NCBI GenBank assembly: GCA_024226515.1
Contig: JAAELQ010000228.1
Span: 1 to 64,000, forward strand
Reading direction: 5' to 3'
Length of the DNA: 64,000 nt
Source of the DNA: a bacterium
GTDB lineage: Bacteria; Acidobacteriota; Polarisedimenticolia; Polarisedimenticolales; Polarisedimenticolaceae
Shown here: piece after piece, positions 59,536 through 64,000 of the stretch
Layout of the letters: each line of letters begins with the position of its first letter
How positions within the stretch are numbered: the stretch's first letter is position 1
The notes under the pieces: model-generated
What the model saw: only the letters and a program-made list of their open reading frames with translations
What the model was told of the DNA's origin: nothing
Databases searched by the model: none
Made by a program: the position numbers and the translations under genes

Positions 59536-61455
59536 TAGGTCTGCGTCGCGCTCGGGCTGGTCGCCGAACAGGGTCTGCCAACTGCCGCAGACGGCGGCGC
59601 GCACGATGTAGTACAGCCCCTGGCCGACCGCGGGGTTGTCCGCCGACAGGTCCAGTCCCGACGCACCCGCGAGGTTCCCATTGGTGAAGACGCCGTAGTT
59701 GCGCACGTTGTCCAGCGGGCCCTTGGCAAATCGAACGTCGCGCGGCGCGCCCCACGAGAGTGAGACGGTCGAGGGGGCAGCGAGCGTCAGGTCGAAGACG
59801 ATGCGGTTCTGGTCCGGGTTGAACACGGTCGGACACAGGTCGCAGATGTCCCCCACGGTGTCGAGGTCGCCGTCTTCCTGTTGCGGGTTCGGGTCCGCCG
59901 GGCAGTTGTCGTCACAACCCGACTGGCCCGTGCTGCACGGCGCATCTCCGAGAATGCCACTGTTGTCGCCGTCGTTCTTCGCCGTGTCGCCGTCGTAGTC
60001 CAGTGCGTCGATGCGGTTGATGAAGATGTCCTGGTCGCCCAGCCGCGCATCGGGGAAGACCGGATAGACGTGCTGGCCCGATGCGGCGAGACCGGTGTAG
60101 TCGCCGAAGAAGCCGCCGGAAGACGTCGACAGCGCGGTTGTATTGACGTCCGTCACGCGCGCGTTGGGGCCCCAGTCCTGGCCCCCGTTGGCCGACATCG
60201 TCGTGTAGACGTCGACCAGCATGTTGCCTGCGTCACGGCGCTTGTCCAGCCAGGTCACGTGCACGTTGCCCAGCCCGTCGACGACGGCCCACGGCTGGAA
60301 CTGGTCCAGCCCGTTGCCGAGCGGGTCGTCGTTCAGCCGGACCGGGGCGCTCCACGTGTCGCCGCCGTCGCTCGAGACGGTCACCATGACGTCGGGATCG
60401 CCGTTCCGGCCGTCGCCCCACACGGCGTACAGGTTTCCGCTGTGGGGGCCCGCCGTGCCGTCCACGGCCAGAGAGGGCAGCAACGGATTGCGGAACGGTC
60501 CGTCCCCGTCGAGCGGGCTCGCCGGCTGCGTCACCTGCGCCGCCACGATGTCCGGAGAGACGAACGTCGCGCCGCCGTCCAGCGAGCGGTCGAACAGCAG
60601 GCGATCGTTGTCGAAGTCCGTCCACAGCACGTAGAGCTGCCCCGCCGGGCCCACCACCGGCACGGCGCCGTTCTGCTCGCGTACGACCGAATCCGTGATC
60701 GCGACGCGCGGGCTCCAGGTCTGGTTGCCGTCCGTGCTCTTCGAGAACCAGATCGCCTGGTCCGACGTCGGGTGCGAGTTCTCCCAGAACATGTAGATGT
60801 CGTCCGTGGCCGGGTCGACGACGAGGTACTCCTTGTCGCCGCCGGAATCGACCTGGGTCGGGTTGCCGAAGCTGAGCCCGCCGTCGGTCGACTTCGCGCA
60901 GTAGATCCCGTTCTGTCCGCCGCCGAGGTAGGCCAGCAGGCCGAGGTAGAAGTTGCCCTGGCTGTCCGCGGCCAGCGCCGGGTCGCCCGTACTGACGCCG
61001 GCCAGCGCGGAGGGGTCGTAGATCGACGAGACCCACGAGGCGCCGCCGTCCAGCGATCGCCCGAAGCCGAGGATCGTGTTTCGGTTGTCCCCGGTGTTGT
61101 AGTTGTTCCAGCCGACGACGATGTTGTTCTTGTCGATCGGGTTGATCATGATCGACGTTTCGTTTTGATCCTCGATCGGGTTGGGGACGTTCACCTGCAC
61201 GTCGTTGCCCAGCGAGTCGGGCGTGCCGGCGAACGACCCTTCCGCCCGGGTGACCGGTCGGCGGGTCGTGGAGCGCAGCACCGGAGCCTCGCCGAAACGG
61301 TCGTGACGCGGCGGCCCCTTCCAGTCCTCGGCGGAGACGTCGCGCGGATCCACGGGCCCGTCGCGTCGCGCCGCACGCGAGCAGCCGACGAGCATGACGA
61401 GCACTGCGACCGCGAACAGAACGGTCGCGCGCGCCAGTTTCCCGTTGCGAGTCAT
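59530..61455 (-). CDS. BNR/Asp-box repeat lipoprotein with thrombospondin type 3-like segment
   Basis: The 641-residue product has a lipoprotein signal with lipobox LVGC (Cys25). Residues 90-500 form a likely beta-propeller of the sialidase-like type, with Asp-box repeats SLDGGASW, STDGGLSF, STDGNQTW, SLDGGATF and SSDGGDTW. The sialidase Arg triad is not evident, so binding rather than catalysis may be its role. Near residues 520-560 is a calcium-type segment, DNCPADPNPQQEDGDLDTVG followed by DICDLCP. The last 85 residues are a fibronectin-like module ending YYIVRAAVC and RDADLP, like the giant proteases. It is anchored to a membrane. Confidence 0.82.
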   Translation of the reverse strand: MTRNGKLARATVLFAVAVLVMLVGCSRAARRDGPVDPRDVSAEDWKGPPRHDRFGEAPVLRSTTRRPVTRAEGSFAGTPDSLGNDVQVNVPNPIEDQNETSIMINPIDKNNIVVGWNNYNTGDNRNTILGFGRSLDGGASWVSSIYDPSALAGVSTGDPALAADSQGNFYLGLLAYLGGGQNGIYCAKSTDGGLSFGNPTQVDSGGDKEYLVVDPATDDIYMFWENSHPTSDQAIWFSKSTDGNQTWSPRVAITDSVVREQNGAVPVVGPAGQLYVLWTDFDNDRLLFDRSLDGGATFVSPDIVAAQVTQPASPLDGDGPFRNPLLPSLAVDGTAGPHSGNLYAVWGDGRNGDPDVMVTVSSDGGDTWSAPVRLNDDPLGNGLDQFQPWAVVDGLGNVHVTWLDKRRDAGNMLVDVYTTMSANGGQDWGPNARVTDVNTTALSTSSGGFFGDYTGLAASGQHVYPVFPDARLGDQDIFINRIDALDYDGDTAKNDGDNSGILGDAPCSTGQSGCDDNCPADPNPQQEDGDLDTVGDICDLCPTVFNPDQNRIVFDLTLAAPSTVSLSWGAPRDVRFAKGPLDNVRNYGVFTNGNLAGASGLDLSADNPAVGQGLYYIVRAAVCGSWQTLFGDQPERDADLP

Positions 61456-61595
61456 CTGCGTCTCCTGGATGCCCGTCGGGGCCGAATCCAGGGGGGAACG
61501 GGCCGTCCGGGGGGTCTTTTTAATCTACGATCAACGCCCAGGATTGTCCCCGATTCGCGCGACCGCTGCGGATTCTCCGGCCGCAAGCCGCGGGT

Positions 61596-63677
61596 CTACC
61601 GCGGGCCGGTCGAGAGGCTGCGCTCGGACTCGATGTGGCCGTCCAGGGATTCCCGTGAATACCACGTCGGCTTGAGCTTCCCGGGCCCGAACAGCTTCCG
61701 GGCCTGGTCGGCGTAGTGCGGGGACTGCGGGTCGTTGCTCTGGCCGAGGGGCGTCAGGCTGTAGGACACCACTCCGTCCTCGCGCAGGACGACCACCGTC
61801 GTGCACAGCGAGCCGCCGGACGCGCGCGAGACGCCCGTGTCATCCGGGCCGGTGTAACGCACCGAGCGCAGCGTGCTGATTCCGTCGCCGCGCATCCCGC
61901 CGACGGGCCACGAGTCGGAGCCGCGTCCGATGCGGTGCAACTCGCCCCACGTCGGATCGATCCGTCCCGCCACACGCATCACGTCTTCGCGAGCGCGCTC
62001 GAGCGCGCGCAGCAGCGCGAGCTGCTCCTCGGCTGTCAGCTCCGGACCGCGGCTGACGCGCCGCCGGGGGATTCCCGAAGCGTCCCCGCGCACGACACGC
62101 CTAAAGGCGCGGAACAGCACCGGCGCCCGACGCTCGGGGTCGACGCGTCGGTCCCACGCCAGAAGCAGTTCGACCGCGGGCTTCAACGACGCGAACGAAT
62201 CGCCATGGCGCGCGAACGCCGCGCGCAACGCCTTCTGCCAGCGATCCGCACCCTCGACGTACGTGTCCAGCGCGATCGCCTTCGCATCGTCCAGCGTGAT
62301 CTTCTTCTTTCCGGAGAGTAAGTTGACCGCCCGCTGCCCCCGACTGTTCGAGCGGTCCGTGCGCGTGTTGTAGATGTGCTGCGGATAGCGCTCGGCGGTC
62401 AGCGGGCTGTCGGGCATCATCGTTCCAGGTGAGATGTTGCAGTTCTGCATGAAGCCGCCGGCGGGATTCAGCACCTGCACCAGCTCGGACAGGTGGTGGA
62501 TGCCTTTCCATTCCGTGGCCGAGGTCCAGCCGGGAACGGGGCGATCCCAGGAATGCCCGTCGGGCCGTCGCGGAACGCGCCCGGCGCGGACGTAATACGT
62601 GTTGCCGTCCACGTCGGCGTACATCACGTTCTGCGGCAACGACTGGTTGGCGCCCATCGCGCGCAGGAAGCCACCGAGGTCGCGCGAGCGCACCATGGCC
62701 AGCCACTGGTCGAGGATGCCGACCTCGTCGTCGTACGCGGTGCGCACCGCGAAGGCGCGCAGGCCGTCGCGCTTCAGGATCGGCCCGTGGTGCGTGCGTT
62801 CGATCGTGCGTTTCTCGTGGCGAACCCCATCCGCCGTCTTGACCGCGATCGACACCGTCTCCGATTCGATGTCGCGCCACTTTCCGTCGTACTCGTACTT
62901 CGCCGAGTCTTCGGGGTGGATCCGCTCCTCGTAGACGTCCGCGCAATCCGGACCGCCCGTCGTGACCGCCAGCGAGAACGTGTCGGTGTGCCCCAGGGCC
63001 ATGATCGGCGTGCCGACGATCGAGAAACCGAAGAAGTCGAGATCGCCGCCGTGCACGTGCGCCTCGTAGAACCGGGTCTGCGGCGCCCAGCTCAGGTGCG
63101 GATCGATCAGCGCGATCGGCCCGCCGGCGGCGGAGCGGCTCGGCCCGACGACCCACGCGTTCGAGCCGCGACCGTCGGTGACGTGCGACCCGGCGTTGCG
63201 CAGATCGCCGCGCGCCTGGCCCCAGGGCCAGGCCCAGATGAACGCGCGGTACAGCGCGACCACCTCGTGCGGTTGCGGGGTCTGCGTCCCCGGCGGCACC
63301 GCCTCCGGGTGTTCGGCCATGTAGGCCTGGATGCCGCGCACGAAGGACTCGATCAGGCTGCGCGCGTCCTGTGACAGGTCGCCGTAGCGCGCGCGCGCTA
63401 CGCCCTCGTGTCTCGCGATCCGTGCGAGGAGGTCACTCTCGACGTGTGACTCGCCGAGCAGATTCGCCGCGCGACCGGTGGCGACCGCGTAGTTCAGCAG
63501 AATGTCGTCCAGCCGATCCTCGGCCTGCACGTAGCCGTGCGCGAACGCGGCATCCTCGGCGCTGTCGGCGTAGATGTGCGGCACGCCCCACGTGTCGCGA
63601 TAGACGGTGATCGCCGTGGACGCCTCGGCAAGGCCCGAGACCAGCACGAAGAGCAGAACGTACAGTCGAGGTAACAC
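61596..63677 (-). CDS. Penicillin acylase-family Ntn hydrolase
   Basis: Members cleave acyl groups from amides such as penicillins or acyl-homoserine lactones. The 693-residue precursor has a signal peptide (LYVLLFVLVSGLAEAS), the alpha-chain opening VYRDTWGVPHIYADSAEDAAFAHGY split over conserved positions, and a cut site Gly171-Ser172 in DGRGSNAWVVG that would free Ser172 as the beta-chain nucleophile. LIDPHLSW and FYEAHVHGGDLDFFGFSIVG are conserved beta-chain parts. The natural substrate cannot be stated; quorum-signal breakdown is one option. It follows the alkaline phosphatase gene by 15 bases on the same strand. Confidence 0.9.
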   Translation of the reverse strand: MLPRLYVLLFVLVSGLAEASTAITVYRDTWGVPHIYADSAEDAAFAHGYVQAEDRLDDILLNYAVATGRAANLLGESHVESDLLARIARHEGVARARYGDLSQDARSLIESFVRGIQAYMAEHPEAVPPGTQTPQPHEVVALYRAFIWAWPWGQARGDLRNAGSHVTDGRGSNAWVVGPSRSAAGGPIALIDPHLSWAPQTRFYEAHVHGGDLDFFGFSIVGTPIMALGHTDTFSLAVTTGGPDCADVYEERIHPEDSAKYEYDGKWRDIESETVSIAVKTADGVRHEKRTIERTHHGPILKRDGLRAFAVRTAYDDEVGILDQWLAMVRSRDLGGFLRAMGANQSLPQNVMYADVDGNTYYVRAGRVPRRPDGHSWDRPVPGWTSATEWKGIHHLSELVQVLNPAGGFMQNCNISPGTMMPDSPLTAERYPQHIYNTRTDRSNSRGQRAVNLLSGKKKITLDDAKAIALDTYVEGADRWQKALRAAFARHGDSFASLKPAVELLLAWDRRVDPERRAPVLFRAFRRVVRGDASGIPRRRVSRGPELTAEEQLALLRALERAREDVMRVAGRIDPTWGELHRIGRGSDSWPVGGMRGDGISTLRSVRYTGPDDTGVSRASGGSLCTTVVVLREDGVVSYSLTPLGQSNDPQSPHYADQARKLFGPGKLKPTWYSRESLDGHIESERSLSTGPR

Positions 63678-63692
63678 GACCGGATCAGCCTA

Positions 63693-64000
63693 TCAGGGAT
63701 CGGTTTCGATGGCGGCTCGCAACACGGTGTAGATGTCGGTCTGGTGCACGTAGGGGCCGTAGAACGGGTCGTCGCCGGACGCGAGCTCGAGCAGACTCTC
63801 CGCTCCCGCGCCGCGCGCGTAGACCGGAACCAGCGCATTGGAGTGACTGCTGGACAACCACTTGTACCCCGGTAGGTTGCCCGCGCCGCGATCCTCGAGC
63901 GGCTGGAACGGGGTCGTGTCGCTGCCCGGGCCCCACAGCATGTGGTCGTGATCCGCGGTGACGATCAGCAACGTGGTGTCCCAGGCGTCGCGCGCGTCGA
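63693..64000 (-). CDS. Alkaline phosphatase, C-terminal part (runs off the window)
   Basis: The frame stays open to the right edge, so the start is outside the window. About 102 residues are visible. The reading begins DARDAWDTTLLIVTADHDH; the TADHDH motif gives His and Asp metal ligands of alkaline phosphatases. A late His in WLSSSHSNALVPVYARG is the third zinc ligand, where the family has a HTxxxVPVYA-like sequence. It is upstream of the acylase in a probable operon; the two may act on scavenged organic compounds, but this is only context. Confidence 0.88.
   Translation of the reverse strand, partial: DARDAWDTTLLIVTADHDHMLWGPGSDTTPFQPLEDRGAGNLPGYKWLSSSHSNALVPVYARGAGAESLLELASGDDPFYGPYVHQTDIYTVLRAAIETDP

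Overview
The window is high-GC bacterial chromosome with dense genes, short or overlapping spacing and no rRNA, tRNA or CRISPR array that I can see. The cell is Gram-negative: there is a LolA-type lipoprotein carrier, a lipobox lipoprotein and many Sec signal peptides. The mix of PyrR/PyrK-type pyrimidine genes, a lexA-imuA-imuB-dnaE2 mutasome operon, partner-switch signalling proteins and very large secreted proteases resembles Acidobacteriota (Thermoanaerobaculia or Polarisedimenticolia-like) or Myxococcota-like lineages. This placement is an inference from gene content, not a proven taxonomy.

Layout. 0.3-6.9 kb: purC, then pyrR-pyrB-pyrC on the minus strand and pyrK-pyrD-pyrF on the plus strand, transcribed divergently from a region that holds a 74-bp inverted repeat and a possible PyrR-binding RNA leader. 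7-21 kb: core genes (smc, a polyprenyl diphosphate synthase, lolA, mutS), a TPR-like secreted protein, a small membrane protein, and a signalling set (STAS protein, RsbW-type ATPase, cyclic-nucleotide-domain Ser/Thr kinase), then a carboxylesterase. 21-27 kb: the SOS mutagenesis operon lexA-imuA-imuB-dnaE2, with a 20-bp palindrome lying between the -35 and -10 boxes of the lexA promoter. 27.2-30.2 kb: dxs and a secreted protein of unknown function.

30.2-31.8 kb is the most unusual part: four small tandem genes for peptides with a classic double-glycine type leader (L-x3-D-L-x2-I-x-G-A) and an invariant C-terminal DFGR. Three of them sit in ~0.4-kb tandem duplicated units with their own ribosome binding sites and intrinsic terminators. 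No exporter or modifying enzyme is in the window. 32-44 kb: two metallo-beta-lactamase-fold proteins (one fused to a receiver domain), a SpoIIE-type phosphatase, a pair of secreted amidohydrolases of which the second has lost metal ligands, gnd, a secreted M1-type aminopeptidase and a membrane protein. 44.4-59.5 kb: two tandem paralogous genes of about 7.5 kb each for secreted subtilisin-family proteases, with signs of gene conversion. 59.5-64 kb: a BNR-repeat lipoprotein, a penicillin acylase-family enzyme and the 3' end of an alkaline phosphatase.

Two dispersed imperfect palindromes that begin GGGGTCAGAC (at 21.05 and 41.15 kb) and two palindromes sharing a CCGGGGGCAGGCCCCCGG core (4.1-4.4 and 24.2 kb) show that small repeated hairpin elements occur in this genome.
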